Source: S5-A14a sp050908895
Lineage (GTDB): Bacteria > Bacillota > Clostridia > Peptostreptococcales > Anaerovoracaceae
Direction of reading: 5' to 3'
DNA length: 64,000 nt
Assembly: GCA_050908895.1 (NCBI GenBank)
Contig: CP171222.1
Location: 868,001-932,000, forward strand
Shown piece by piece: positions 1 to 8,682 of the stretch. Numbering within the stretch: the stretch's first letter is position 1; each line of letters begins with the position of its first letter. Made by a program: the position numbers and the translations under genes. Under the pieces are notes generated by a model, which saw only the letters and a program-made list of their open reading frames with translations, searched no databases and had not been told where the DNA came from.

Positions 1-2
1 TG

Positions 3-1193
3 TGGGAGGAAGAATTCGAGAAATTCGCCGACTTCCCTTATTCGCTTACCATTCTGAAAGGCACATCGGCGAAGAAAAAGGAGCAGCTGACAAAACTGCC
101 CGACGAGGGCTTGCAGGTCGTGGTCGTGAATTATGAATCGGCGTGGAGGCTCGAAAAGGAACTGATGGCATATAACGCCGACCTGGTGATCGCGGACGAA
201 GCGCATAAGCTGAAGGAGAACCGCACCTCCCAGAGCAAGGGGATGCACCACATCGGCGATAAGGCGAAGTACAAGCTGCTCCTCACGGGCACGGTCATCA
301 CGAACCGCGAACTGGATGTGTTCTCGCAGTACCGATTCCTTAATCCGCAGATATTTGGCACATCGTTTTATGCCTTCCGCAATCAGTATTTTGACATGGG
401 CGGCTACGGCAATCACACGCCGATCTTCCGTAAATGGATGACCGAGGACTTCCTTCGGAAGCTCCACTCCGTGGCGTACCGCGTGACAAAAGCGGAGTGC
501 CTTGACCTTCCCGCGATTACGGAAGAAGTCCGTACCGTGGATTTGGAGAAGGATGCCATAAAACTCTATGACAGCATTGAGGACGAAAGCTACGCCGAAC
601 TGGACGAGTCGGAGGTCACCACGGCGAACATCCTCACACGGCTCCTGCGCCTGTCGCAGATTACGGGCGGCCACCTTACCGATGACGATGGCGTGGTCAA
701 CACCGTGAGCCGCGCCAAGCTGGACGCTCTTTCCGACATTATCGATTCCGCTATGGCCGAGGATAAGAAGCTCGTTATTATGGCTCGTTTCGTGCCGGAA
801 CTGGACGATATCCAGGAGCTTCTCGAAAAGAAAAAGATCGGCTACGCCGTGGTTCGCGGTGGCGTGAAGGACCGCGACAATGAAATCCACCGTTTCCAGT
901 ATGACGATAGGTGCCGCGTGTTCGTGGGGCAGATCGCGGCTGCGGGACTCGGCATCACGCTCACGGCGGCAAGCACGATGGTGTTTTATTCCCTCGACTA
1001 CAGCATGAGCAATTTCGAGCAGGCGAAGGCTCGTATCCACAGAGCGGGTCAGAAAGAGAACTGCCACTACATCTACCTCGTGTGCCGGGGAACGGTCGAC
1101 CGCAAGGTCTTATATGCGCTCCGTCAGAAAATGAACCTCGCAAAGATGCTCGTGGACGATTACCGCAAGGGCAGGAATCCCTTTAAGAACTGA
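3..1193 (+). CDS. SNF2-family DEAD/DEAH helicase, C-terminal part (phage)
   Basis: The reading frame is open from the first bases, so the 5' end lies outside the window; about 396 residues are visible. A DEAH box (ADEAHK, near visible residue 65) and a motif III-like LLTGT are followed by a helicase C domain ending in the SNF2 signature around AAAGLGITL and the arginine-finger region with IHRAGQ. These are the ATP-binding and translocation motifs of the SNF2/RAD54 superfamily, common in replication modules of Firmicutes phages. It heads a replication operon with polymerase and primase-helicase genes. The exact substrate (replication fork, recombination intermediate) cannot be told from sequence. 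The family call is firm. Confidence 0.93.
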   Translation, partial: WEEEFEKFADFPYSLTILKGTSAKKKEQLTKLPDEGLQVVVVNYESAWRLEKELMAYNADLVIADEAHKLKENRTSQSKGMHHIGDKAKYKLLLTGTVITNRELDVFSQYRFLNPQIFGTSFYAFRNQYFDMGGYGNHTPIFRKWMTEDFLRKLHSVAYRVTKAECLDLPAITEEVRTVDLEKDAIKLYDSIEDESYAELDESEVTTANILTRLLRLSQITGGHLTDDDGVVNTVSRAKLDALSDIIDSAMAEDKKLVIMARFVPELDDIQELLEKKKIGYAVVRGGVKDRDNEIHRFQYDDRCRVFVGQIAAAGLGITLTAASTMVFYSLDYSMSNFEQAKARIHRAGQKENCHYIYLVCRGTVDRKVLYALRQKMNLAKMLVDDYRKGRNPFKN

Positions 1194-1204
1194 CCTTTCG
1201 CACA

Positions 1205-1238
1205 GGGGGTTGAATTCCTCGGTAGTAAGTGAAAGGAG
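1205..1238 (+). repeat. Leader repeat, copy 1
   Basis: The stretch starting GGGGGTTGAATT and continuing CGGTAGT then AGTGA recurs nearly unchanged at 36812-36844. Both copies stand a few dozen bases upstream of a phage gene. It overlaps the ribosome-binding site of the gene at 1249. Function unknown; a regulator site or a structured mRNA leader are both possible. Confidence 0.6.
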
Positions 1239-1248
1239 GTAGTCACCG

Positions 1249-1659
1249 ATGGAGAACACACAAATCTTTGAAATGGCTGACAGGCTCAAGACTCTGCAGG
1301 AACAGAAGAAGGACCTCGAAGCACAGACCAAGGCTCTGGCTGCGGAGATTGCCGAACTGGACGAGCAGCTTTCCGATGCAATGACAGAAGCCGAACTTGA
1401 CCGCTTCTCCCGTAACGGCAGCACGTTCTATCTGAAGAGCAGATTGTTCGCGTCCCCGGCATCCGGCCGCAAGGACGAGATGATGCAGGCTCTGAAAGAA
1501 AACGGATACGGCAGCCTGGTCGTGGAGACGGTCAACGCAAACACACTCGCATCCTTCATCAAGGAGCAGCGGGAAGCCACGGGCGAGGACGTCCCGGCAT
1601 GGCTCGGCGATACCGTCAGTACTTACGAAAAAGTGTCGGTCGGCATCCGCAAGTCGTAG
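1249..1659 (+). CDS. Small coiled-coil phage protein of unknown function
   Basis: This 136-residue protein starts at an ATG 8 bases after AAAGGAGG. Residues 1-50 are rich in heptad-spaced Leu/Ala with many Lys, Gln and Glu, which predicts a coiled coil. The remainder is a small alpha/beta-looking region with no motif I recognise. It sits between the SNF2 helicase and the Cys-rich protein in the replication operon and is probably an accessory to DNA replication or recombination. That role is inferred from position only. Confidence 0.75.
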   Translation: MENTQIFEMADRLKTLQEQKKDLEAQTKALAAEIAELDEQLSDAMTEAELDRFSRNGSTFYLKSRLFASPASGRKDEMMQALKENGYGSLVVETVNANTLASFIKEQREATGEDVPAWLGDTVSTYEKVSVGIRKS

Positions 1660-1725
1660 GAACACCGATTCACTGCACCAATGCAAAAACCACAACTTAT
1701 TTCATTTCATAGGAGGACATTGATC

Positions 1726-2475
1726 ATGTCAGATAAGAAGAATACTGAGATTGCAGTGAACGAGGGTTTCGCTGCACTTGCAAACAGAGACGTACTGAAC
1801 GAGGCGATGGCGGACGATTGCCAGGGGCTTGAGTTTTCCTTTGACCGCGTGAAGCTGCCCGCAGGCGGCGGCACAGCTTTCGAGATTCCCTCCGCCGAGA
1901 GCGATGAGTCCGAGATGGCGAAGGACATCACCGGCGTTATCGTCTACAACCATCCGGCTTATGCCTACTACCACGACAAGTATACGGGCGGGAACAATCC
2001 TCCCGACTGCGGCTCCTTTGACGGCGTGACGGGCATCGGCACTCCCGGCGGGAACTGCGCAAGCTGTCCGTATAACAAGTTCGGCAGCGGCGAGGGTCAG
2101 AGCAAACTGTGCAAAAACAAGCGTATGCTCTACATCCTGCGCGAGGGAGAACTGTTCCCCATCACGCTTTCCCTGCCGACCGGGTCGCTCAAGTCCTTCA
2201 CGAACTATGTGAAGAGTCAGCTTTCCCGCGGACGCAAGCTGAACCAAGTGGTCACGAAGATTACGTTGAAGAAGGCCACCAACGCATCCGGCATCGCTTT
2301 CTCCCAGGCGGTATTCTCGTTTGAGCGTATGCTTACCGCCGAGGAGCGCAACGCCGTGGCGGGTGTATCCGAAACGGTAAAGGCGTATGCCGCGAACCTT
2401 ACTCCGGCGTCCCTCATTGACGATGAGCCGCTTGTCGATCCCGAAACGGGAGAAATCATCGAACCTTTGAAGTAA
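1726..2475 (+). CDS. Cys-cluster phage replication-region protein
   Basis: A 249-residue protein. I chose the ATG at 1726, 9 bases after AGGAGG, over an in-frame ATG at 1681 that lacks a ribosome-binding site. The first 70 residues are acidic. A cluster of four cysteines (Cys95, Cys111, Cys114, Cys129, the middle pair as CASC) separated by Gly-rich loops suggests a zinc-binding module; the C-terminal half is basic and Ser/Thr rich. It lies immediately before the DNA polymerase. A single-strand DNA-binding or replication-accessory role is plausible from context but not shown by any catalytic motif. Confidence 0.75.
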   Translation: MSDKKNTEIAVNEGFAALANRDVLNEAMADDCQGLEFSFDRVKLPAGGGTAFEIPSAESDESEMAKDITGVIVYNHPAYAYYHDKYTGGNNPPDCGSFDGVTGIGTPGGNCASCPYNKFGSGEGQSKLCKNKRMLYILREGELFPITLSLPTGSLKSFTNYVKSQLSRGRKLNQVVTKITLKKATNASGIAFSQAVFSFERMLTAEERNAVAGVSETVKAYAANLTPASLIDDEPLVDPETGEIIEPLK

Positions 2476-2487
2476 AGCACACGAAAG

Positions 2488-2518
2488 CCCGGAGGGGTAT
2501 AACGCTCCTCCGGGTATT
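2488..2518 (+). terminator. Hairpin between two replication genes
   Basis: A perfect 8-bp GC-rich stem (CCCGGAGG with CCTCCGGG) closes an 11-base loop and is followed by only a weak T-run (TATTT). It may be a partial terminator or an mRNA processing/stability hairpin within the operon. Confidence 0.55.
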
Positions 2519-2538
2519 TCCCATAGGAGTGATTACGC

Positions 2539-4464
2539 ATGAATACAGAATATAAATGTGTGACCACGGTGGACGGGATAAAGGATTACATCGGAGGCAG
2601 CCGTATTGTCGCTTTCGACTTCGAGACTGCTCCCGATGATCCGTACCGTGAGGAGGACAAGGCGGCTCTCGATCCCGCAAGGGCGCATATTGTCGGATGT
2701 TCCTTCTCCGTCAAGGAAGGTACGGGCATCTATGTTCCGATTGCTCACCGTGTCGGCACCAATATAGACGGGGATGCCTTTTTCGCATTTCTTACGGCGT
2801 TCCTCATGAATACGACAACCATAAAGATTGCCCACAACATCGCCTTTGAATCTTCGATGGTGTATGCGAGAGGCATTGTGATCCAGGCTCCCGTGTATGA
2901 CACGATATGCGCGTCACAGATGAGCCTTAAAAGTATATACGAGTTCCGCAAGCTGAACGAGAGCGGTCTGAAACGGCTGGCGGAGGAACTGTTTGGGGAA
3001 CCGCTCCCTTCGTTTTCGAGCGTCACGGACGGAAAGCACTTTGATGAACTGGATGCGCAGGACGAGGAGACCGTCCGCTACGGTTCCGCTGACTCCGATT
3101 TTGCTCTTCGACTCTATCACAAGTTCAACGACTGGTTCGACCGCTTCCTTCCGAAACACAGGTACATCGTGGAGGAGATCGAAAGCCCGACCGCCGTGTA
3201 CCTCGGCATCATGAAAACAAACGGCATCCCGGTCAACCTCCCGCTCATGCGGGAGCGCAAGGCAGAGGCTGAAAACGAGATGGAACGCATCCGCAGGGAG
3301 ATCGAGTTCATCATCGGCGATGTGAACATCGGTGCGAACTGCTCCACGCAGGCATTCAAGAACTATCTGTATAAAGACCTTGGGCTGCCCATTTTGAAGA
3401 CCACGGAAACCAACCGCGAGGCGGCTGACGATATGACCATGACGCTCCTCAAGGAGTGGTGCGATGAGAACCGTCCGGAACTGTCGGGGCTTTTCACGCT
3501 CGTGCAAGAGTACCGCAAGTGGGGCAAGATCAAGTCCACCTATATCGACGGGTATTTGAAATACTTAAATCCCGTGACGGGCTGCATCCATCCGGAACTG
3601 TTCGCTCTTTCAACGGATACGGGCAGGATGAACTGCCGGAACCCCAACGCGCAGAATATGCCCAGGAAGACCAACGATCCTATCGGCGTCCGCAACTTTA
3701 TCAAAGCGCCGGATGGCTGTCTTATCCTCTCGCTTGACTTTTCGCAGATCGAACTGCGCGTGGGCGCGTTCTACTGCCGTGATGAGGTGATGATGGACAC
3801 CTATCGCAAAAACGGCGATATCCACGGAGCCACGACCAGCGTCATTTTCGGCGTGAGCTATGAGGAAGCGCAGGACAAGCATTCGGAAAACTACAAGGAA
3901 CACAGGACGATTGCCAAGAACGTGAACTTCGGCACTTTCTACGGGCTGTTCCCGCGAGGGCTTCAGAAAACGCTGAAGTTCAAGGCGGGGGTTGAAAAAT
4001 CCGTGAGTGAGTGTGAGGAGATACTTTTCAACCTCAAGCACGGATACAAGGGTCTGACCGCGTGGCAGGAAGAGACGAAGGCAGAAGCCGCAAGGCGTAT
4101 GTACTCGGAAACCTGGCTCGGACGGCGCAGGTACCTTCCCGGCATCACCTCGGACAACTGGGGTCAGAAGTCATTTGCGGAGAGGTGTTCGCTGAACACG
4201 CCTATCCAGGGAACGGCTGCGGACATCCTGAAACTTGCCATTACGAGGATACTTGCCGGACTGCCGGAGCGGGAATGGCTCAAGCCCATCCTTCAGATAC
4301 ACGATGAACTGACTTTCATTATCCCGGAGGACAGGCTGTCGGAGGCGGTGGCTTTTATCCGTGCCTGCATGGAAGAGAAGCCCTTCCCGGAGTTTGACCT
4401 TCCGCTGATCGCGGAGGCATCTGCCGGACCGACCTTTGGAATGATGGAAGAACTGGAGGACTGA
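2539..4464 (+). CDS. Phage family A DNA polymerase with 3'-5' exonuclease
   Basis: A 641-residue replicative polymerase. An N-terminal DnaQ-like exonuclease carries Exo I (FDFETA, Asp27/Glu29), an Exo II-like Asn-Ile-Ala-Phe-Glu segment near residue 97 and Exo III near residue 180 (YGSADSD). The polymerase domain has motif A (LDFSQIELR, about residue 400), motif B (RTIAKNVNFGTFYG, about 455) and motif C (HDEL, about 588). There is no 5'-3' exonuclease domain, as is usual for phage PolA proteins. It starts 8 bases after GGAG and ends two bases before the next gene, so the replication genes are probably cotranscribed. Confidence 0.97.
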   Translation: MNTEYKCVTTVDGIKDYIGGSRIVAFDFETAPDDPYREEDKAALDPARAHIVGCSFSVKEGTGIYVPIAHRVGTNIDGDAFFAFLTAFLMNTTTIKIAHNIAFESSMVYARGIVIQAPVYDTICASQMSLKSIYEFRKLNESGLKRLAEELFGEPLPSFSSVTDGKHFDELDAQDEETVRYGSADSDFALRLYHKFNDWFDRFLPKHRYIVEEIESPTAVYLGIMKTNGIPVNLPLMRERKAEAENEMERIRREIEFIIGDVNIGANCSTQAFKNYLYKDLGLPILKTTETNREAADDMTMTLLKEWCDENRPELSGLFTLVQEYRKWGKIKSTYIDGYLKYLNPVTGCIHPELFALSTDTGRMNCRNPNAQNMPRKTNDPIGVRNFIKAPDGCLILSLDFSQIELRVGAFYCRDEVMMDTYRKNGDIHGATTSVIFGVSYEEAQDKHSENYKEHRTIAKNVNFGTFYGLFPRGLQKTLKFKAGVEKSVSECEEILFNLKHGYKGLTAWQEETKAEAARRMYSETWLGRRRYLPGITSDNWGQKSFAERCSLNTPIQGTAADILKLAITRILAGLPEREWLKPILQIHDELTFIIPEDRLSEAVAFIRACMEEKPFPEFDLPLIAEASAGPTFGMMEELED

Positions 4465-4466
4465 CT

Positions 4467-4886
4467 ATGTACAAAAACAGCGAGGGCTACGCCGATCCGA
4501 CTGCAGGGTCGGCAATGAGCCAGATAATGAAGGAGTACCGGCAGAAGCAGAAAAGACGCTATGCCGACAAGAACCGCAGGAAGATATATGTGGCTTCCCG
4601 ATATGCGGGCGATGTGGATGCGAATGTCGCGGCGGCGGTCACATATTGCCGCCGCGTGATAGACGAAGGATATATGCCGGTGGCGAGCCACCTTCTGTAT
4701 CCGCAGATACTTAACGATAACGATCCCAATGAACGGGATCTTGGCCTTCTGTTCGGACTTGCGCTCCTTCGGATGTGCGATGAGGTGTGGGTGTTCGGCG
4801 CTATATCGCCGGGTGTCGCACAGGAGATTGAGGAGGCAAAACGGCTGAAGAAGCAGATCAGATATTTTGAGGAGGTGGGCGCATGA
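4467..4886 (+). CDS. Nucleoside deoxyribosyltransferase-like phage protein
   Basis: This 139-residue protein begins two bases after the polymerase stop. Residues 1-36 are polar and basic. From residue 39 a Rossmann-like fold starts with IYVASRYAGD and continues with a second strand (MPVASHLLYPQIL) and a Cys-Asp-Glu-Val-Trp-Val-Phe-Gly strand. This layout matches the DUF4406/DUF7768 group related to nucleoside 2-deoxyribosyltransferases, frequent in phages. The substrate is unknown; nucleotide metabolism or nucleotide sensing would fit the replication context. Its stop overlaps the start of the primase-helicase (ATGA), suggesting translational coupling. Confidence 0.8.
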   Translation: MYKNSEGYADPTAGSAMSQIMKEYRQKQKRRYADKNRRKIYVASRYAGDVDANVAAAVTYCRRVIDEGYMPVASHLLYPQILNDNDPNERDLGLLFGLALLRMCDEVWVFGAISPGVAQEIEEAKRLKKQIRYFEEVGA

Positions 4887-7372
4887 ACGTAACGGTGACC
4901 GATGTACTCGGTTCTCTCTTTAATCCGACCGATACCGTCTGCTTCCGCGTCTTTGACGATAAGAAGGGCGGCGTGTTCCAGGGTTCGAAGCTTTCCTGCG
5001 AATGCGGGAAGTACAAAAGCATAGAAGAAACGCTCAAGAACCACAATGCCATGAACCGCGGCATCTTCTTTGTGGTCAACTACGGCGGGCAAGACGATGA
5101 TTCCATTACGAGGATCAATGCGCAATTCGTGGAAATGGACAACGACAGCTTTGACGAGCAGCAAAAAAAGATCGATGCGTTCCCGCTCCCTCCGTCCATG
5201 ATTATGAAAACACAGAAATCCTACCATGTGTACTGGTTCATGGATTCGACCGCCAAGGTGGAGCGCTTCCGCATGATACAGACGCAGCTTGTAAAGCATT
5301 TTGACGGTGATCCGATGTGCGTGAATGAGTCGAGGGTCATGCGCCTTCCCGGTTTCATGCACTGCAAGAAGGACACTCCCGTGGAGGTGACCTGCGTCAG
5401 TTTCCATCCCGAACGCAAATACACGCAGGATCAGCTGTCGGACGTACTGCCGGAGGTCGACCTTGTACCCGTGGAGCGTAAGAGCGGCACGGAAAAAGGC
5501 ATCGACCAGGTCATGCGTTCGTGTGTTTTCATGCAGCATTGCCGCGATGACGCGGCGTCCCTGTCGGAGCATGACTGGTACGCTATGATTACAAATCTCG
5601 CTCCCTTTGAGGGCGGCACGAAGATGATACACGACCTGTCCGCTCCGTATCCCGGTTATAGCGAGGGCAACACACAGAAAAAGATCAATCACTTCCTGGA
5701 GAGCGGAACGAATCCCATCACCTGCAAGACTATCTGTGAAAAGGGCTTCAAGTGTCCGAAATTCGCGGCGGGCGAATGCCCGGTGAAAGCTCCTGCGGCG
5801 TGGTGCTATCAGCCGTTGTCCGCAGATGATCTGCTTGACGTCCTGCACGGCATACCCGTGACTGGCGAGGCGATAAAAGACCTGCAGGCGGCGAAACAGT
5901 TCGTGTCGGATTATCTGTATAACCAGGACGTGGTGACGGCGGACGTCATTATCAACCATGAAATCCGCGACCATTTCAAGCTGAAGGCATCGTTCCTCAA
6001 ATCGCTGAACCAGGTGTTCAAGGACGCAAGCAAGGCGTACCAGGCAAGCAAGGCTGCAAAGCGAGCGAAGGCAGGTACCGCCATCCCGGACTGGTACGAG
6101 CCTACCGACAAGGGTCTGCGTTTCCTGCCCGGAGTGCTTGCGAACGATATGTCGGAGCATCAGCAGGTGTTCTACGCGGCGGAGCAGCACTTTAATTACC
6201 GGGGCGGCGTGTATGTGGAGATGTCCGAAATGGAAGCGCAAAGGCTCGTGCAGGAAAAGATGCTGGTGCGCGAGACGAAGATGTCGCAGATCGTTGACGC
6301 GGAGAAGCAGTGGCGGCTCCTGGTGCAGAGGGACATCCGCGAACTGAATGCAAATCCTTATATCATTAATGTCCGCAACGGCTTATACAATGTGCTGGAG
6401 GATACGCTGACGGAACACACGCCGGATTATTACTCTACGGTGCAGCTGAACGTGACCTATGACAAAAAGGCGGACTGCCCGCTGTTTAAGAAGTTCCTTG
6501 CGGAGTCGATGGGCGGCGATATGGCGCAGGTCGGTCTGATTCAGGAGATGCTCGGATACTTCCTCATCCCGGTCAACTCGGCGCAGAAGTGTTTTGTCAT
6601 CGTGGGCGTGGCGTCAGCCGGAAAGTCGGTGCTGCTGCGGGTGCTGAACGATGTGCTTCTCGGCAAGCAGAATGTGTCGAACGTGTCCTGGCAGGCTCTG
6701 AACGAGCGTTTCAAGACGGCGGAGCTTTTCGGCAAGCTGGCTAACATCTTCGCCGACCTGCCCACGAAAAATATTGACGATAACGGCATCTTCAAGGCGC
6801 TTGTGGGCGAGGACTATCTGACCGTGGAGAAAAAGAACAAGAATCCGTTTTCCTTCCAGTCGAGCGCAAGGCTCCTGTTCTCCTGCAACAGCATACCGAA
6901 GAACTACGGAGACAGGTCGGAGGGCTTTTACCGCAGGCTCATCATCATAAGGTTCAATCACACCGTGCCGCAGGACAAGCGTGATCCCGAACTGCTTGAG
7001 AAGTTCCGCATGGAGGCTGACGGCATTTTCCTGTTCGCTCTGGAAGGGCTGCGCAGGCTGATGAACAATCACTATGTGTTCTCCGAGACGCAGATCAACG
7101 CGGACGAGCTTCAGCAGTACCGCGAAGAGTCGGATTCCGTGCTGTCGTTCGTGAAGGACTACTGCGAATTGGACGCCGAATATAGCGCCGGGTCCACGGA
7201 ACTGTTCAACGCATATAAGGGATACTGCGAGGAATGCGGGCTGAAACCGTACTCGCAGAAGAACTTCGTGCAGCAGATCACGGCGGCGTTCCCCGATGTG
7301 ACGAGGGACATCGACCGCATGGCGAAAAGGCGCATTTTAATGGGGATAAGGCTCGGAGAGGTGCTGGGATGA
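4883..7372 (+). CDS. Phage primase-helicase (AEP-like primase plus D5-type SF3 helicase)
   Basis: An 829-residue protein, coupled to the upstream gene by a 4-base overlap. Residues 50-190 hold an archaeo-eukaryotic-type primase pattern (FVEMD strand, Ser-Tyr-His-Val-Tyr-Trp, then RVMRLPGFMH). The middle (to about 480) is the D5_N-like region. Residues 570-720 are a superfamily 3 helicase with Walker A (GVASAGKS, about 575), Walker B region (IFADLP) and an SF3 motif C (LLFSCN), closing with an arginine-rich GFYRRLIIIRF. It would prime and unwind DNA during phage replication. The repeat at 7405-7564, directly downstream, is a candidate origin it could act on. Confidence 0.94.
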   Translation: MNVTVTDVLGSLFNPTDTVCFRVFDDKKGGVFQGSKLSCECGKYKSIEETLKNHNAMNRGIFFVVNYGGQDDDSITRINAQFVEMDNDSFDEQQKKIDAFPLPPSMIMKTQKSYHVYWFMDSTAKVERFRMIQTQLVKHFDGDPMCVNESRVMRLPGFMHCKKDTPVEVTCVSFHPERKYTQDQLSDVLPEVDLVPVERKSGTEKGIDQVMRSCVFMQHCRDDAASLSEHDWYAMITNLAPFEGGTKMIHDLSAPYPGYSEGNTQKKINHFLESGTNPITCKTICEKGFKCPKFAAGECPVKAPAAWCYQPLSADDLLDVLHGIPVTGEAIKDLQAAKQFVSDYLYNQDVVTADVIINHEIRDHFKLKASFLKSLNQVFKDASKAYQASKAAKRAKAGTAIPDWYEPTDKGLRFLPGVLANDMSEHQQVFYAAEQHFNYRGGVYVEMSEMEAQRLVQEKMLVRETKMSQIVDAEKQWRLLVQRDIRELNANPYIINVRNGLYNVLEDTLTEHTPDYYSTVQLNVTYDKKADCPLFKKFLAESMGGDMAQVGLIQEMLGYFLIPVNSAQKCFVIVGVASAGKSVLLRVLNDVLLGKQNVSNVSWQALNERFKTAELFGKLANIFADLPTKNIDDNGIFKALVGEDYLTVEKKNKNPFSFQSSARLLFSCNSIPKNYGDRSEGFYRRLIIIRFNHTVPQDKRDPELLEKFRMEADGIFLFALEGLRRLMNNHYVFSETQINADELQQYREESDSVLSFVKDYCELDAEYSAGSTELFNAYKGYCEECGLKPYSQKNFVQQITAAFPDVTRDIDRMAKRRILMGIRLGEVLG

Positions 7373-7404
7373 TGAATCCCGGCAGCCTATCCACGAGCAT
7401 CTTT

Positions 7405-7564
7405 GGAACACGAGAACACGTAGGAACACCAAAATCCTATCTCCCCATATATAATACACATATTTTTATATACCCTTAATTTCCACCACAAAAAATATAT
7501 GAAAATAGGATTTCTCGTGTTCCATGTGTTCCAAGTGTTGAAAATACGGAGGTTTTTGGAACAG
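7405..7564 (+). repeat. 160-bp AT-rich repeat with internal dyad, copy A (candidate origin)
   Basis: Several GGAACAC/GAACACG units lie at both ends in opposite orientation (GGAACACGAGAACACG on the left; CTCGTGTTCC and ATGTGTTCC on the right). An AAATCCTAT/ATAGGATTT pair sits inside and an AT-rich centre includes TATATAATACACAT. A second, roughly 80% identical copy lies at 36593-36750. The gap between the primase-helicase and the VRR-NUC gene is otherwise empty. Iteron-like dyads flanking an AT-rich core next to a helicase gene suggest a replication origin, but a regulatory or structured RNA role is not excluded. Confidence 0.65.
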
Positions 7565-7849
7565 ATGAAAGAAGCGGACATTGTAAAAGCCATCATGAAG
7601 TACCTTAAGAACGTGCCGGGGTGCTTCTGTTGGAAGGAGCATAGCGGTATGTACGGGACGGCGGGCATTCCCGATATCATTGCCTGCATTAACGGTCATT
7701 TCTACGGATTCGAGGTCAAGACCGAAAGCGGCAAGCCTACGAAGCTCCAAGAAGCGACTATTAGAAAAATCCTCGCGGCGGGCGGTACTGCCCTGGTGGT
7801 ACGTTCGGTGGACGAGGTGCGAACCGTGGTAAACGGCTCCCTGCGCTGA
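7565..7849 (+). CDS. VRR-NUC domain nuclease
   Basis: A 94-residue protein. The ATG at 7565 follows GGAGG; an earlier in-frame ATG at 7499 lies inside the repeat element and lacks a site. Motifs of the VRR-NUC branch of the PD-(D/E)xK nucleases are visible: GIPDIIACINGHFYGFEVK supplies the catalytic Asp and the Glu-x-Lys, with Gln in the following helix (LQEATI). Stand-alone VRR-NUC proteins are common next to SNF2 helicases and primases in phages, where they probably process branched replication or recombination intermediates. The family assignment is strong; the substrate is inferred. Confidence 0.93.
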   Translation: MKEADIVKAIMKYLKNVPGCFCWKEHSGMYGTAGIPDIIACINGHFYGFEVKTESGKPTKLQEATIRKILAAGGTALVVRSVDEVRTVVNGSLR

Positions 7850-7910
7850 TACGAAGATACATCGCTCCATTGCAGCAATGCCTATTTCCGAAAAAGGGAG
7901 GCAGACGCAT

Positions 7911-8138
7911 ATGAGCGACATCACAAATTACGAGAACCTTGCAAACGCCATCATATTGCAGGCCGTGAAAGATTACCGCATGGCTCTGAAGAGTCTCAAG
8001 GCGAATCCGAGGAACAGGACGGCGATGACGGACAAGGAAGAGATCGAGAGGTTCTTCCGTTCCGGGTGGTTCTCGGTATTAACGAGTGTTGACGGCGAGA
8101 TGCTGATCCGCTCCCTGCAAATGGAGGTGGACGCATGA
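7911..8138 (+). CDS. Small phage protein preceding the sigma-like regulator
   Basis: A 75-residue protein starting at the ATG after GGGAGG. It is helical, with a region (MTDKEEIERFFRSGWF) typical of small proteins that occur before ArpU/sigma-like regulators in Clostridia and Streptococcus phages. Its stop overlaps the start of the next gene by four bases, indicating coupling and perhaps a shared regulatory role. No enzymatic motif is visible. Confidence 0.75.
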   Translation: MSDITNYENLANAIILQAVKDYRMALKSLKANPRNRTAMTDKEEIERFFRSGWFSVLTSVDGEMLIRSLQMEVDA

Positions 8139-8548
8139 CCGCAAAAGAATATCTGAACCAGGCGCGGCACCTGGACGCACTCATCAACTGCCGCCTGCGT
8201 GAGATTGACTACTGGAAAGAATTATCGAGCAGCGTCTCAGGCATGAGGTTTGACGGAATGCCGCACAATCCCAACCGTCCGACAGAGGCTCCCTTCGTCA
8301 GGTGTCTTGAAAAGATAGACGAGATTCAGCGGAGCGTGGAGGAAAAGATCGCGTACCTTGTACGGCTCAAGGAAGAAATCAACACGGCGATAGATAAACT
8401 GGAAAGCCGTGACGAACAGCTGGTACTCCGTTACCGCTACCTTGACGACTGTACTTGGGAGGAGATCTCCCGGATGCTGAACGTGTCGTTGCGCACGGTG
8501 CATCGCATACACGGGTCGGCTCTTCAGAATTTTTCTGTCCCGGATTGA
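8135..8548 (+). CDS. Sigma-70 region 4-like late transcription regulator (ArpU/DUF1492 type)
   Basis: A 137-residue protein. Residues 1-85 form a helical, probably coiled-coil region. Residues 90-130 are a sigma region 4-like helix-turn-helix: LRYRYLDDCTWEEISRMLNV then SLRTVHRIHG. Such proteins sit at the end of the early module of many Firmicutes phages and switch on packaging and structural genes. Here the three TGGCAC repeats and promoter-like bases that start three bases after its stop codon are an obvious target. DNA binding is inferred from fold and position. Confidence 0.85.
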   Translation: MTAKEYLNQARHLDALINCRLREIDYWKELSSSVSGMRFDGMPHNPNRPTEAPFVRCLEKIDEIQRSVEEKIAYLVRLKEEINTAIDKLESRDEQLVLRYRYLDDCTWEEISRMLNVSLRTVHRIHGSALQNFSVPD

Positions 8549-8550
8549 AA

Positions 8551-8597
8551 GTTGGCACGGTTTGGCACAGTATGGCACACTTGACCTATGGTATGAT
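8551..8597 (+). promoter_or_regulatory. Candidate late promoter with three TGGCAC direct repeats
   Basis: TTGGCACGG, TTTGGCACAG and TATGGCACAC occur at an exact 10-bp spacing (8551-8580), so all three face the same side of the helix. They are followed by TATGAT at 8592-8597, a good -10 box, without a proper consensus -35 at 17 bp. This is the look of an activator-dependent promoter, with the gene product at 8135 as the likely activator. It would drive HNH, terminase and later genes. Confidence 0.6.
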
Positions 8598-8623
8598 TAC
8601 AATAGCAAAGTAGAGTAAGACGA

Positions 8624-8655
8624 GCCTCGGAGGAGCGATCCTTCCGGGGCTTTTC
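8624..8655 (+). terminator. Hairpin followed by TTTTC upstream of HNH gene
   Basis: GCCTCGGAGGA pairs with TCCTTCCGGGGC around a 4-base loop, followed by TTTTC. It looks like an intrinsic terminator located after the candidate late promoter and before the HNH gene; it could act as a leader attenuator or end the early transcript. Confidence 0.55.
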
Positions 8656-8682
8656 TTATGCCCGGAAAGCGAGGTGATTTGT

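Noticed and set aside
4559..6241. A long minus-strand open frame (560 codons) opposite the primase-helicase.
   Set aside because: It is antisense to a gene with clear motifs, has no ribosome-binding site or recognisable domain, and reflects GC-rich codon structure.
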